Notes: generated from the letters alone by a model not told the origin. A stretch of 64,000 nt of DNA from Varroa destructor (GCF_002443255.2 NW_019211454.1:36429877-36493876), one strand, 5' to 3'; numbered from the stretch's first letter, positions 33,901 through 45,918 are shown. Numbers and translations are program-made.

Positions 33901-35640
33901 GCACGTAGCCTTTCATGCAACCGAAAAAGGGACTTTATAGCTCGCAATTTAATACTTCTCAAGTGCATATATACATGTTCAGTATATATAATTTTATATG
34001 TATGCGAGTTATGACAATGGACGTGGGCTGTTTTTGTGGACGGGTATTACTTCAAATAACATATATGATTATAGAAATACACATTGGGGGTTTCAGTATA
34101 TAGTTGGGCCCGCATCCATATCCCCAAAAAGATCCACATTAGACCTTGTCACTGTTGGCTGAGTCGATATTACTGCTTTGACATCGTATCGCTTAACTAT
34201 TGTTCCGTACCGAGTCAAATATGGGCATGCTAACTGAACGCTGCCATACAAATGGGACAAGACGTCAGCGAGCGCATGAAATGCGCTTCCGTCGCCTTCA
34301 TGCTTTCAATTGCAGTGGGTCTGCCGTTCAGCGCGCCAGTCCTGCCGGAATTCAATATAGCTAAGTAGACGTGAAGCGACGAGGAGGAACTAGTAGAACT
34401 GTTAGGACGTCTAAGGTCTGCCACCGTCCCCAACTAAAGGAAGCGCAAGAGCGCTTACTGAAAATGGCTGCGTTCGAAAAAAAAACCGGATGGGGAGAAA
34501 GGGGAAGTGACGTAGAAAAGCTAGCCGGTCTGTTAAGTCTCTATTCATGGCGATAATCGAGGTGACAGGGTACGCCGTTGCTCTTCTTTAATTCCACTCA
34601 GTTCCATCGCAAGACGACGCCAGAGCTCTTCATGCAGCCCACAGTGGTAGAAAAAGCAGCACATACATTCAAATATTTTTTCGCTATACATAGATCATGT
34701 ACGGCAGACTATGCGGGCCTAACGCGAACAGGCTAAGCAGGCATTTATCGTCCGCTAATATAATTTTACACATTGCTATGTCCTATCGTCCTACACTAGC
34801 GACTAGCCATCTACGACTTATGTCTTTTTGTTGGTTTTCGCCCACCTTAGTTCCACGAGGAAGTATAGCCTGGGCGCTGCTAGGAAGAATAGGCGAAAGC
34901 ATGCAATTTCACGGAACGTGACAACTCCGGTTCCATCTTCCTTCTCTGTTAAATAGCTCGACCATAACGACAACAAAGACTAACGCGCAATCTATTCATA
35001 CGGTCTCCGTATGGATTCACCCGTACATTGGTATAGTGTACCGTTAGGATATACGTGGTGATCACCTATTTCCCGTTAACATTAACGATACGACGTGCAT
35101 ACGTCTAATAACATACCCAATATTTTTAGGTTTATCTGCTTTTACCAGTTTCTTGTGTAACGTTATGTAACATTAAAAAAAATGAACAAATCTATTACTA
35201 TTACAAGAATATACTGCACAGATAAAACACGGCACCTTGAAGACAATAAGACAATAAGACTTTGCTTTGTGATAGTTGAAAAATGAAAGTCTTATACACG
35301 AAAACTTTGTAACAACCATTTTTATAACTCTAGATATATCGTATATGTTTGCGTAGACCTTTCTTCTGGGCTCTGTACATGATATAAAGATATTTGTCTC
35401 GGGAAAAGCTATTCGCTAGACACATATATGATACTGCACCAACTACGCTCATTAATATATACATATAGCTGAAGTGAGTCATGTTAGGGTAAGTTGAGTT
35501 TTGCTTACGCAATACACGTAATGTGACACATTATGAATGGTACATTTTTATGCAGTGGGGCAGCTCGATTTCTTTGAAGGAGTACCTCCTTTTACCTGAG
35601 GAAGAAATCCGTTAAATTTTGGTGTGCATAAAGACCAAAG
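30970..35640. other. non-coding with GC-richer islands
   Basis: GC-richer patches lie at 31310-31520 (a 72-codon + frame with an antisense partner), 32440-32720 and 34230-34640. The interval 31550-32040 is clearly C/T-rich on the + strand. At 33037-33088 an imperfect direct repeat of GGATCTTTTA and ATAGGAAAT occurs. Candidate acceptors near 34.4 kb on the minus strand could not be built into a gene. Confidence 0.4.
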
Positions 35641-35702
35641 TTATTCCCTTGGCCGCCAGTGATTCGAATCGTTACGTTTTGCCCTTTCCCTTTCTTCATC
35701 AG

Positions 35703-35802
35703 GATCGCTCAATCCTTAACGTTTCTTGTTTCGCTCGATTTGGTCAGAAGAGGGCAGACGAACTCAGACGAACCGCTAACAGTTAGAAACATTAGGGAGC
35801 AA
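35703..35802 (+). CDS. candidate internal exon (100 nt)
   Basis: The pyrimidine tract TTTTGCCCTTTCCCTTTCTT followed by CATCAG makes one of the strongest acceptors in the window (AG at 35701-35702). The phase-2 frame is open for 33 codons (for example LVRRGQTNSDEPLTVRNIRE) up to CAA|GTAATG at 35803, a fair donor. The phase-0 frame is also open for most of this length. If spliced, the 157-bp intron to 35959 is a normal small arthropod size, and the frame would continue in phase 0 to a stop at 36160. Phase 2 at the start matches the output of candidate exon b. No domain is recognised. Confidence 0.25.
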
Positions 35803-35959
35803 GTAATGTTGCTGCTGCTGCCGCTGTTGCAATACGACGATTGGTAATAGTACTACTACCCACGACTAATACAGGCCACGAGATGAATACAAAGTGGCCT
35901 GTGCCAGCAAACAGACCCCTTTCCCAGGCACCTTTTTAACTTCTGCGCGTTGTTTTCAG

Positions 35960-36258
35960 CTACGGTTTCGGTGGGGCCACAGGCTTCGGCCATGTTTAGC
36001 GCTGTCGTCGTCGGCGGCGGCTGTATCAGTATTGGTAGTTTCGGCAGAGGCGTTGAAGTGGTGGTTTACTCCGAAACGAAGTTGCAAAAAAGGTCGAGTG
36101 CAAAAAAAAGAGGACCCAAGCCAGGAGAGGATGAAGGTGACAGGACAGATGTTAGACTGAGCGAGTTGATTTCCACGTTATTAGTGCCACAGACCGGGCC
36201 ATTTGTGTCTGTGTCACTATTGTTGCTATCTGCCCAGGCCGCTGCTATCATTCTCTGA
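35960..36258 (+). CDS. candidate terminal exon
   Basis: The acceptor has a TTAAC branch-like motif, then TTCTGCGCGTTGTTTTCAG (AG at 35958-35959). The phase-1 frame, which fits exon 643-697 directly, is open for 98 codons to TGA at 36256-36258. It has a glycine/valine-rich start (SAVVVGGGCISIGSFGRG), a basic-acidic middle (KKRGPKPGEDEGDR) and a hydrophobic C-terminal segment (FVSVSLLLLSAQAAAIIL) like a tail anchor. The phase-0 frame is open too (stop at 36160) and fits candidate exon 35703-35802 instead, and GC3 does not separate the two. AATAAA lies 76 bases after the phase-1 stop. No family is recognised. Confidence 0.28.
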
Positions 36259-36333
36259 GCACTTTTGTAGAATAGTTCACTTGGATCAACTTGCCACTAG
36301 TATGGATAGCAGTGCTGGCCTTTTTAGAGTTGG

Positions 36334-36339
36334 AATAAA
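36334..36339 (+). terminator. candidate polyadenylation signal
   Basis: AATAAA lies 76 bases after the stop at 36258, with T/G-containing sequence (TATCTGTGCTC) about 20-30 bases further on. The hexamer is common in AT-rich DNA, and it is worth noting only because of its position. Confidence 0.25.
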
Positions 36340-36382
36340 ACACTTAGTACGAACCTATCTGTGCTCTATACTTTAACAGTAT

Positions 36383-36421
36383 TTAGATAGTTCTAAATAA
36401 TAATCGAACTTAGATAGTTCT
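36383..36421 (+). repeat. direct repeat of TTAGATAGTTCT
   Basis: The 12-mer occurs at 36383-36394 and 36410-36421, separated by 15 bases. Confidence 0.8.
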
Positions 36422-36771
36422 GTAAACTATTCTTATCGACAGCAGGGGATGTCCTGCTGTCCGCGCACCAGGTAGTCGGATTTGTGAGTAGGATCATAAT
36501 GCCCTATTTGAGAGGTTTCGTTTTTGAAAGGCCTATATATTTCTTCAACATTGCATTTAAATATAATATCTGATTGCTTAATAGAGAACTATTAATGCCA
36601 TATAACAAGGGAGTATTCTGTCCTGGTTTGATAATGTTAGCAAGCTTTTCCAGAAGGTTTTATTAGTCTACTGATTACGACAGAAAATCACTACGTGGGG
36701 AAGAGTTTAATTTAGAGGCTTAGTTAAAAATTCTACATAAAGCTTACCTAGCTTATTTCGATGATCATTTC

Positions 36772-36804
36772 CTAACAAGCTGCTATTTTCCGTTTCAGGT
36801 GAGT
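36772..36804 (+). other. candidate recursive-splicing (ratchet) site
   Basis: CTAAC (36772-36776) is followed by AAGCTGCTATTTTCCGTTT, then CAG ending at 36798, then GTGAGT (36799-36804). A complete 3' splice site with branch point thus abuts a complete 5' splice site. Frames after the AG close within 13 codons at most, so an ordinary coding exon is unlikely. The known Drosophila ratchet-point consensus (pyrimidine tract, NCAG, GTAAGT) has the same form, with GTGAGT a permitted donor. Used after the donor at 698, it would split the intron at about 36.1 kb and regenerate TCAA|GTGAGT. Function is inferred; the motif is seen directly. Confidence 0.4.
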
Positions 36805-36809
36805 ATCTC

Positions 36810-37880
36810 CTTTGAAGAACGAGAAACTCATTTAAATTGAAAAATGAATAATCGAAGACTACAATCGTACAGACCACTTGGTCCGTGCAGTTGCAATCCG
36901 ACCTTTTTTTCCGCGCTATGAACTACATTTTTTAGGTTACGCTGTAGCTGAAGACTAAGAAGTTACTCATGCACTCTGCGACACTGGAGACAGGCAATAT
37001 AATTTCAGGTCTAAGGTCAGAGTTACAACAACATATCGCCACTGAGTGTTGCTATAACTATAGAGAATAATTACTATGAGAGTCTCAATGAAGGTCACAT
37101 CGCTCTATGCAACTCATTTAATGAGATAGGTCAATTGTTTGCTTTCATTTGTCTTGTAGTTGCTTTAAAGAAGGGACTCATTCTACTTCTTGACTAGTCC
37201 GAATAGGGTATGCTGTTCGTATAACTCGGTGGTAATTTACCTGTCTTTCCCAGTAAACATGTCCAGTTTCTAATATTTAACGGCTGTTTGTCTAGGAGCA
37301 CTATCGTCCCATGCATCTGATCACCATGCAGCTTGAGTAGTTCTGCGTATCAACGCGCGTTAAAAACAACTAACAGTAGGGACGCATATAAATGCCATTT
37401 TCGTCGAAGGCAATCAAAGGTAGAAAAAAATATTCGAAATACTTCAGGGTGATGTTCAAATGTTTCGGTTGACTCAATCAGACTTATGAGTATTCTCGAC
37501 GCTAATATTCTATACGTTATAGTTAGGCTTCTATCAAGAAACAAGGCGGCGTTGTTGATAAAGCTCGTGCGTTATAGGATTCAGGATTCCTTCACGGCAG
37601 GCCAGCTAATTTAGCTTTTGTGGATCGCAAGTAAGTGACAGATTTCTATAGAGCATTTTTGGCTCACACAAGGCCCGAGCTTACGCAGCTCACGGAATGC
37701 AGTCGACGATTTTCACTATAAGTGATAAATGTTTTTCGTTTTTTAGTTTGGTTGTCGCCATATAAGATTCGTGAGGGGCCTATTGACTATTAAAAACTGT
37801 TACGGTTGGACAAGGCCATTGAGGACCGGTCTTTGACTGAGACATATCACGTGTAAATATTAGCAGTAGAAAAGAGTTAA
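36810..37880. other. non-coding, AT-rich
   Basis: No feature is supportable. A donor-like CGCAA|GTAAGT lies at 37630 with an AG 16 bases upstream. Confidence 0.45.
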
Positions 37881-37901
37881 ATTTAGGTAGCAAAAAGTTG
37901 G

Positions 37902-38110
37902 ATATGAACGTGAGTGAACGCGTGTCGTTGAAAGTGTCAAAGTCAGTAGCGAACGAAAACTATCGAACGGTAAGAAAGCAAAGGGAAAATGAGGAGGTGG
38001 TTGGTTTCAATGGTGGAATGACTGTGGTCCCGATTGGAAGTGCCGGCCCCAGTATAGTCACCGACTCGGCCCTAGCTGTCAGCTCCATGAGTGACAGAGA
38101 GCGCGCTTAA
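37902..38110 (+). CDS. open frame 1 of an overlapping pair
   Basis: ATG at 37902 (G at -3) opens 69 codons in a purine-rich + strand block. The start is charged (MNVSERVSLKVSKSVANENY, then basic and acidic residues); the second half is glycine-, valine- and serine-rich. It closes at 38110. A second frame (38091-38396) overlaps its last 20 bases and carries on. Together they keep the + strand open for nearly 500 bases, while the minus strand has no frame of 60 codons across the block. A real exon with a frame break, or chance openness of T-poor DNA, are both possible. Confidence 0.22.
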
Positions 38111-38396
38111 AGCAGCAAAACTTCACACAAAAAACGCTCCTTTTAACAAGTTCACCTCTCTTGAACCATCTTTGCGTTTTTTTTTGCTTACCAAACGGAG
38201 TCAACTTCAAATGCCGTCCAGCGCAACGCTACTTATCTCCAAACAAACCCGCAACGAGCTGTACAGTTTACTCGTCCCAGGGAAGAAAAGCAATGCTATC
38301 GAAAGAAGACGGAGAAACACGAAGGGGACGTACATTCTAACAATAGACGAACCCATTACTCGCAGGAAACAGAGGGTTATGCAATCACGAGGATGA
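38091..38396 (+). CDS. open frame 2 of an overlapping pair
   Basis: This frame of about 101 codons has its first ATG well inside (38211). It overlaps the end of the preceding frame and continues on the same strand. It is strongly basic towards the end (ERRRRNTKGTYILTIDEPI) and closes at 38396. About 38 bases later is AAAA|GTAAGC, a fair donor reached in another frame. No family is recognised. If one base were shifted near 38095, the pair would form a single frame of about 165 codons. I do not write that product. Confidence 0.2.
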   Translation: MTESALKAAKLHTKNAPFNKFTSLEPSLRFFLLTKRSQLQMPSSATLLISKQTRNELYSLLVPGKKSNAIERRRRNTKGTYILTIDEPITRRKQRVMQSRG

Positions 38397-38439
38397 GAAA
38401 AAGAATAGGGTCAGGAAAAGCCAAAGCCAGATTGGAGCA

Positions 38440-41400
38440 AAAGTAAGCAGTTTGCATTGGTTGAAATCAATGCTTGTTTTGAGGGAGGTCGCTCGTAGTC
38501 ATCCTTAGATAGCAAGTGACAACTAGACAAAGCAGCGAATTCAAGACATAAGAATGACAATCAGAAAGGAAAATTGAAGCAGGAATGAAGGATTCAAGAA
38601 GATATCATCTTTAACGAGAAATAAAAGCCAACGGCAGCAGTGATAACAGCAAAAAGGGAATAACTGCTGCTGCACACATTGCTGTCGTTATAACTATGTG
38701 GTCTGCGTAAGAGACCCGATCCCACGCGATGGGTCAAATGATACCGGCAGTAATAGTGGAAGTGGACAATTTTATAAAAGAGCAAGTTGAACACGACAAA
38801 GGGCAGTTTCTAGTGAAAATAGGCCAATGCAATTAATAATCGAGCTAGATATAATAGAAAGCCAATAAGAATCCAATGCGACGATGCGCCAACGACTTAA
38901 AGATACGAGCTTTTCTTTTGTGATAGTTGACACCACAATGATAATCACCAAACGTTCGATTCCGAGCCAAGTTCGATTTTTACGTAACTTATATTACCAT
39001 ATGTGAACATTTAGAAGAACTGAAAAAACTATCGACGACAGCGGCAACAAACTTATAAATGGGAAGCAATCAATACCTAGTAAGATAAAGATCGTCCTGC
39101 TCTCTTGGCCTATCGTCGTTTCCTGTCTGTCTGCGTGATTGTTGCAGTTACCTACTGGTTCTATCTTTTGCGGAGCATGGATGTTTGTGCACATTCGGAT
39201 ATTGCTATCAATAATATTGCAGATACCCAAATATTATTTTGGCTCTATTGATATCCATGATTAAGGTAGTTTTGCATCATATTTTGTCATTATTAGCCAG
39301 TCATTGTTGTCATAGAATGAAAACCATGGAAATCATTCTCGTGGTGAACTATCGTGAAATTCAATGAAATACGTTTTCACAGAGACGTACTTTTTTTTAC
39401 TTTCCGCTATACTTTTTTTATAGGCCTGGGGCGGTGTCGAAGCCTTAGAGATAGTTGCTGCCTGTTGTGTCTTCTGCCTGAAACTCCCTTGAGCTTAAAA
39501 TGTCACCAAAGCCGCCGCATAAAAGCTGTCTTTGAACTGCTTTGATTTACGACAACTATGTTGGTTGTCTGGTAGTAAGTCGTCGTGGTATTGGTAGAAA
39601 ACTGGGCTACATGTATGGTGTGTAGAAACTGGGGTTCAATATGTTTACAGTTGCGCGTCGCATTGGCCGGTCGATTGGTCGGCTATTGATGGCATAATGG
39701 AAACATCGTGAATGATATGAGTTCGATCAGCTTGATTACAAATGGGTCAAAGTAAATGTAACGTCTTTCCAAATCTACTAGCTGAGCATGATACGGGGAA
39801 AGTTGAAAAAGTTATTACAAATCGCCTATAATAACGTGCCTCGGAATCGTTTGATTGTATGTGAACGGAAATACGCCGCACGTATATTAAACTTTATGAC
39901 CCCTAACTTAATCCTTGCTCTCTCAGTTAGCTTCCCAAATTCATTGCGTATCGTGAGCTCCTGCAACAGAGCCTGCTTGCGCTTGACTGTACATAAAGCT
40001 GTGAAAGACAAAAAGGCCATTCAGAAACTAGCAATACCATTTAAACTCTTACCAGATTTTGTAGAAAAAACGTAACGTTTGAATTCAACCGTAAATCGAT
40101 ACAAATTCCCTACGAGATGGACAATCTATAATATCATTTAATGCCAACATTGTTCGATTTTATCATGTGCTGTTAGGAACTTTAGACTTGTTCAGTTTAC
40201 GTACTTACGTACTTTACGTAGAGTTTACAGCTTACCGTTGCTGCTCCCCGGTTGAAAACGCTACCACTCAACACACTAACATGCGGTTGTGGTTAGCCGT
40301 ATTTAACCAGGCTACTTAAAAATCTGATTTACTGAAGTAAAGCAATGGCGATGAAATTTAAAATAATGTGTGACCTAAAGGACCTAACATATTTTTTTCT
40401 AACAAAAAAGATTGCATGCAAAGGCTGTATATTTCGAAACAGTTTACTGTTAAGTAAAACGTCGCACTTTTAACATACAACTGTAATTATGCTGCAATTT
40501 TTATGTAAGATTTTATCCGTTGGATTTATTGATAAGCGGAGTCAAAGGTTTTTATATAATTTTTAGAGTAGATATAGCTTCTTAATAAACTACACTATGT
40601 GTTAGTCGTTCGAGTCATAAGACCTAAGCCTAGTACGCCTGTAAACTAAGCAGGCCATCCCTGCTCTTTTGCTAGACCGTGGAATATAGAGAGTGTAACC
40701 TGTTGAACCTGGTTTCTTCGTCGAATCACAACAGACACAACAGCGGCGAAATAGCGCAATAGTTCATTACTACTGATGTCGTTCATGCATTATTATTGAA
40801 CAGTGATGGAAGATCTTTTTTCGTAAAACTAATGCAGATCTTTTTTTTTGTGATTTCGATAACAACACGGTCGACAATGGAATTGTCATCGTCGTCTTGG
40901 TCGAATTTTCAAGTTGCTGCCATACTCAGATTCTCATCTGAGCTAATACCCCGAGACGCGGCGCAAGACGAGGCACGCAAGAAATGAGACAACGATAGGA
41001 AAGGCGTGGGGACCAAGCCAAGAGCCGACGGAGAATCACGAAGACGGCAGCGAGCGACAGAGAAGCTTAGGAAGATCAAAAGCGAAACAAAGCAAGTAGG
41101 AAATAAAGGCTAAGCGAATCTTAGGACAAAGAGTGAATAAGTGAGGCTGACAAGTCTTCGTGCTCACGACGGATTCACACAGCCATGCAGTGCCAGCGGT
41201 ATAAGCATTGACAACCATAGAAAGCCTCTGCAGGGGCACGGTGGGTGCACGGTGTGCTTAAGCTTACCAGCAATGGGGGTGCCGACGCTACTAGAGGACT
41301 TAAGCGGTGCCAGGAGAAGGATAGAACGAACGACAAAAGGACACGGACCAAACAGGATATCGGCCAAATACGACATGCCTTACAACATCATACAGTATGC

Positions 41401-42080
41401 CACAATAGCGTAACCTACAAAAATAGCCTCTGACGCCTCTGTGAAGTGGATTAGCGTGCATGGGGAGAACGGAAGAGAAAAGTGTAATAGTGCGTGGCAA
41501 TGGGAAAAAAGCAAAAGACTGGTCGGTCCAGAACGATACATGCAAGCACGGTTTTTTGTCAGTGAGGGCACCTTGCTAGTGAGGCAGAGATATTCTTAGT
41601 CGGCTAAAATGGTGGAATGGGAGTAGGAGAAGGATCCGCATAAGAGGGCGAATCGTGCGGCTGTATCATGTGCACGCAGACTTGACTTTCAGCTGTGGCG
41701 TGGGTACAGAAAGGGTGCATTAAAAGCTGAAAACGATAAATGAGTGAGAAAGAGGGTAACCATGTCATTAATAAAATGTTTGCCTATATTTCTCTATAAG
41801 AATGTATCAGCCCCGTGTTTGGCATTGGTCGATCCTAAAAAAATATTTAATGTTGCCTAAGCTTGCCGTCAGCATGCTTTTTCTTTCTTTCATAATCAAT
41901 TTACATTGCAGCTCTGCTGCACGGTTTCTTCAACTAAGTGTTACGCCTACCTTGTTTCCGTTGTCTGGCCTGATCTATTATAGCGCTATTGTGATCGTGG
42001 CAGTTCTCTTGATGGCATTCCGATAAACTCAACCGATATCAAAACGGTTGTTCGATGGACTACCGAGATCGCCTAGAGCG
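38440..42080. other. non-coding, with purine-rich blocks
   Basis: AT-rich to about 40850. The segments 40960-41130 and 41440-41780 are A/G-rich on the + strand, the mirror image of the C/T-rich blocks at 30.5 and 31.6-32.0 kb. Several overlapping minus-strand frames of 60-81 codons occur in 41036-41571 without a domain. A short repeat of TACGTACT lies near 40200-40230. Confidence 0.4.
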
Positions 42081-42910
42081 CTAATTCCGCCATTCGCGCT
42101 TATGCGTAGCTGTTTCCCGCTTTTCTCTTTCTTTTTCTTTTGTGAAGCGAGCAAAAAGCCAAAAAGGAAATAACGACAGTACGTTCAGCACGAGGCTAAC
42201 ATATCTGTGTCCCTTATTAGGAGAATAGCGGCTGTGGTGGAGGTATAAGGGATATTGGATTAAGGGAACTGCGTTTGTCTTATGAACGATGCACGGCAGC
42301 CGCGCGATAGAAGGATGCCACGGAGGCGCTTTTTCCTTCATTGCCGGCCCGAAGGTTGTTCTGCTCCATTCTGGAAAAGGTTGCTTGCGCAGCCGCTGAT
42401 CCAATATTTGCTACTTACGAGGATACAAACGGTCTGGGTCTTCTATACTTTCAGCCCCTCAAATCCTCAAAGACCGATGCTCTTCTCTCGTTTCGATGCT
42501 ACTCTTTCAGCTGAAACGGAGTGATCACCAGCGAGACCTGGATCAGTGTTCCGACGGAGATAACAGTGCTGCGATTCAGCTTAGTAACAACCACCCGCCG
42601 AGTCATGCCCGACGTTCTAAGAAGTTCAGCCCGACAGCAGGCCCGCTTGAAGAGTGCAAAGCTGAGCTCTGGAGCGTAAGCCACTTGCAGGCCCTAAGGC
42701 GTCTGCCCCAACAAAAGCCTCCGCTATTTTCAAGAATGTGAAACGAAGCTTCTGCTAGCAAAATAAGGTGATATTGCTGTTTCTTGCCGTGAGCAACAGC
42801 GGATAAAACAGTGGCGGCGGATCTAGCAGCGGAAGCCATTTGGGAACGATCCAATGAAAAACCGAATCCAACGGCCATTCAGCTTTCCAGCCGCATTAAG
42901 AAACAGCAGC
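42080..42910. other. GC-rich island with frames on both strands
   Basis: The + strand carries frames 42282-42524 and 42496-42741, and the minus strand carries 42081-42404 (107 codons) and 42603-42878. The minus-strand ATG near 42839 begins MASAARSAATVLSAVAHGKK, which resembles a mitochondrial targeting peptide, but no donor follows. The island is probably exonic or regulatory; the strand is undecided. Confidence 0.3.
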
Positions 42911-43694
42911 GGCCGACGTGATAGGCAGATGGCTAACATAAAATTGGTGCTCTACTTTGTTCTATTTGAGAACAACTATTGTGTATGACACCATAATATT
43001 CCGATACTTTATGAGCTATGGGGAGGCGTCACACACTAACAACTGACGTTAAGTGCCTTTGAAGACGTCTGCTCACGACTGTTTTACCCAGTTAATCGAT
43101 TACCCTCTATTGGCAACATATCTACACTTATTTAACGGTAATTTCTGCAAAAAGGTGTGACCGTATGTCTTACTATATGAAATGGCATAGACGGAATCGC
43201 ACATTTGTTATTCAGCAACATTGATGTATTTTTGGGCATGTGTACGCAAATCTGCTTACAGGGTTGATAAGTTACTTTGTCAACAGCTCGGCAAGTTAAA
43301 AATGATTAGCGCTTTGAATTAAGTTGACTCCGACAAAAATAGTACAAACTCTTCCCTCTGCGTGGACTCGGTTGGTTGTGTCATCTTGCCATTTTGGCAT
43401 ACAGGACGTTAAATTTTTTTTCGCCGTCGTGTTTGATATCGTATCTTATGCATATATAAACACACTATAAATGTCACGTAAGTTATAGTTAAAAACAGCG
43501 AAAATATATGTTATAGGTTCTAGGCCACTAGATGTCGTCACTGAAGTATTACAGCTGTCAAAGTAAGCCTTTGGATCTCTAATTAGGCCCACCAAGTAAC
43601 TACCGAAAAACTGCCATTTACGTCGGCCACTGCATCGAGTTCGAAAATTGAAATACAGTGACTCTATAGTCGCTTGCCGATATAAAAAAAAAAA

Positions 43695-43711
43695 GTAATA
43701 ATAATAATAAG
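43695..43711. repeat. (TAA)5 microsatellite
   Basis: Five TAA units lie after an 11-base A run. Confidence 0.85.
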
Positions 43712-45501
43712 ATAACATTAACGCTCTATGGCATTTCAGAACAATTCGATTTAATAATCGCTCAGTAGCTATGTATAGTTATTGAGCTCTGTGATTAAAC
43801 TTAATAATAGCTATAGAGAAAAAAACTGTCTTACACCTAATAGAAGCAATATTAGGTCAAAGAGCTGTACTTTTTTCTAATACTCCGATATCGATACCAC
43901 TTGTCTTAATGTTTTATCAGCGAGTCTCATTCCAGCCACTTCAAAGCAGGACACGGGAAAAGCGTCTCTCTCGATTACCCACCAGAATAATGAAACTTAA
44001 ACACCAGTTCAGGCAGGGTTCTACGACTTAGCGGCGGAAGCTGTAGGAACTTTTGTTACCGTCGTCGCCAATCAAAGCACTTACTACATAAAGGAGCTCT
44101 CTTCAGTTTCGGTTTTTCAGTCAGGTTGCAGGCATCAGGCCAGGCTCTTGGGTCCTCGGACCCATGCAACAATTTCAATAGCAGAGGGCACGTTATAGCG
44201 AAACAACGCCACGTAAACCAAAATCTAGCTAATTATTGTCAGTCGGAATTAATTAAATTTTCTCTTGATCCTAGTGACTGTAGCGGACTAACTCATGTCC
44301 CATCGGCTTATTCGAAAATAATAGATGTGGCATGATTATATGGCCGCACTATGGTTTTACCGCGCCATTACCAATGCGAAGCAGTACTTGCAGTGCGGTA
44401 AGTTGCTGACAACAGAAGATCCGCCTACCTGCTCGCTTACGTAGTTACGTCCATTCCCATGGAGATAATGAAGTAAGTCTAACATAGCTGTTAGAAATTG
44501 TGCTGGTGTGAATGTTGGCATATGTGCTGGAGGCAGAGACGGCGAGAAGTAAATGCCGGAAAATAAAGTATCTGTTTTAGTTTCGGGCCTAAAAGATCGT
44601 CGCCATGGTCTCTGGCAGAACAAGAACCGCTTTCTGATTCTTCCACTTTCATCGATCTTTTTAAGTTCCTGCTAGTTGTAGGCGCCGTGATAACACCGGC
44701 AACGGTCACGATTGTCGACTAAAGCCGAGGAACAAGCATAGAATCGAGTTGTTTTCAGCCGCTGATCACCGTCTATCAATTCCCTTGCAGCATTGCGGTT
44801 ATCGTCCAGAAGTTAGAAGGCCTTCGGTTGGCCCCGCATTAAAAATAGAGGTCACCGTCTCGCATGTGCGGAGGTTTCATTACCACACGTAACATTTGTA
44901 GAAGGAAGGCCATCCGCCGCCCAAATGAAGGGCTAGCAGGACAAGAGATCTGGAGAGATGGGTACGATTAGTTTAGATCAAGTGTGGAAAAGCAACTTTG
45001 CCAGCAAAGCGAATGAACATACATCGTCATCTAGCCGGCGTAAGAGTCAATGTGCATGCGGATGTACCTCGTAGTCGCTGACGGGTGACGAAAAGGTTGA
45101 CGCTGAAGAAAGTTCCGTCGATTGGATTATAGCAGTTCATGGATAACTGCAGATAGGGGCAAAGCAATGTTCGGAAGGCGGCGGCCCTCGCAATAAAGGG
45201 GAACGGCATACAGACTGAATTGAAAGCGTTCGAACGATTTCAGCGCTTCTGTGAACAGCGGATATGGACCACAGCAGCCTGTTAACTATCAACATCCTTA
45301 CGAAATCTATTCCACATTCCTTTAGATATTCCAGTGATCTTCCTGAAAGAATGCATATATCACTAACGTAAACTGAGACTTATAACTCAACGTTTGAAAA
45401 GTGTAGACTACGCTGACAGCCCTATTTACCGTATTGAGGTTTCTACAGGTGGACAATAGTACGAAGAGCTAATATATATCGTATAGAGCGTGAAGTTAAT
45501 G

Positions 45502-45531
45502 AAAACGAGAACGTTACAATGTTCCCGTTTT
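45502..45531. repeat. near-perfect inverted repeat
   Basis: Fourteen-base arms (AAAACGAGAACGTT and AATGTTCCCGTTTT) are separated by two bases, with one mismatch and one G-T pair. It could extrude or fold as a tight hairpin. The role is unknown. Confidence 0.6.
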
Positions 45532-45918
45532 TACTTATAGGATTGCTAGAAACAACCCAGTATTCACAATTTACGTTCCATTACTGGCAACGCGCGATCA
45601 ATCGTTCGGGCATCGTTGCGACTCCACCCATCCAGCAAAAGCTGTTTTGCTGCGGATGTTAAAGACCCGACTGGTGTCAAGCTAACTATTCAGAGTCGGT
45701 GAAATGGCCCAATGCGTAACGATTGCTATGAATAGCGGACCTCAGAAAGTTGAACCTTTCAAGAACGATGACAGCTGGCCTACGTAGATAAGATCAACAC
45801 TTGTCTGCTTGTTAACACCCATGCCTGATGTGATTTTAGTTAAACCTAGTCTATAACGCTTAAGGTACTGCAGCGGAAACTCTCAGTTGATCCGAACTTG
45901 GTACAGGCCCTTCCCTAT

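Noticed and set aside
35570..35625. Minus-strand CTTCCTCAG|GTAAAA as a second ratchet site
   Set aside because: The donor half (GTAAAA) is weak, and there is no supported minus-strand gene for it to act in.
36713..36927. 71-codon minus-strand frame antisense to the ratchet-site candidate
   Set aside because: Dozens of open runs of this length are expected by chance in 64 kb at this composition. No ATG near its start.
42603..42878. Mitochondrial-targeting-like N terminus on minus strand as a real gene
   Set aside because: C at -3, no donor after the presequence-like part, and the tail does not resemble any protein I know. Kept only as a comment on the GC-rich island.
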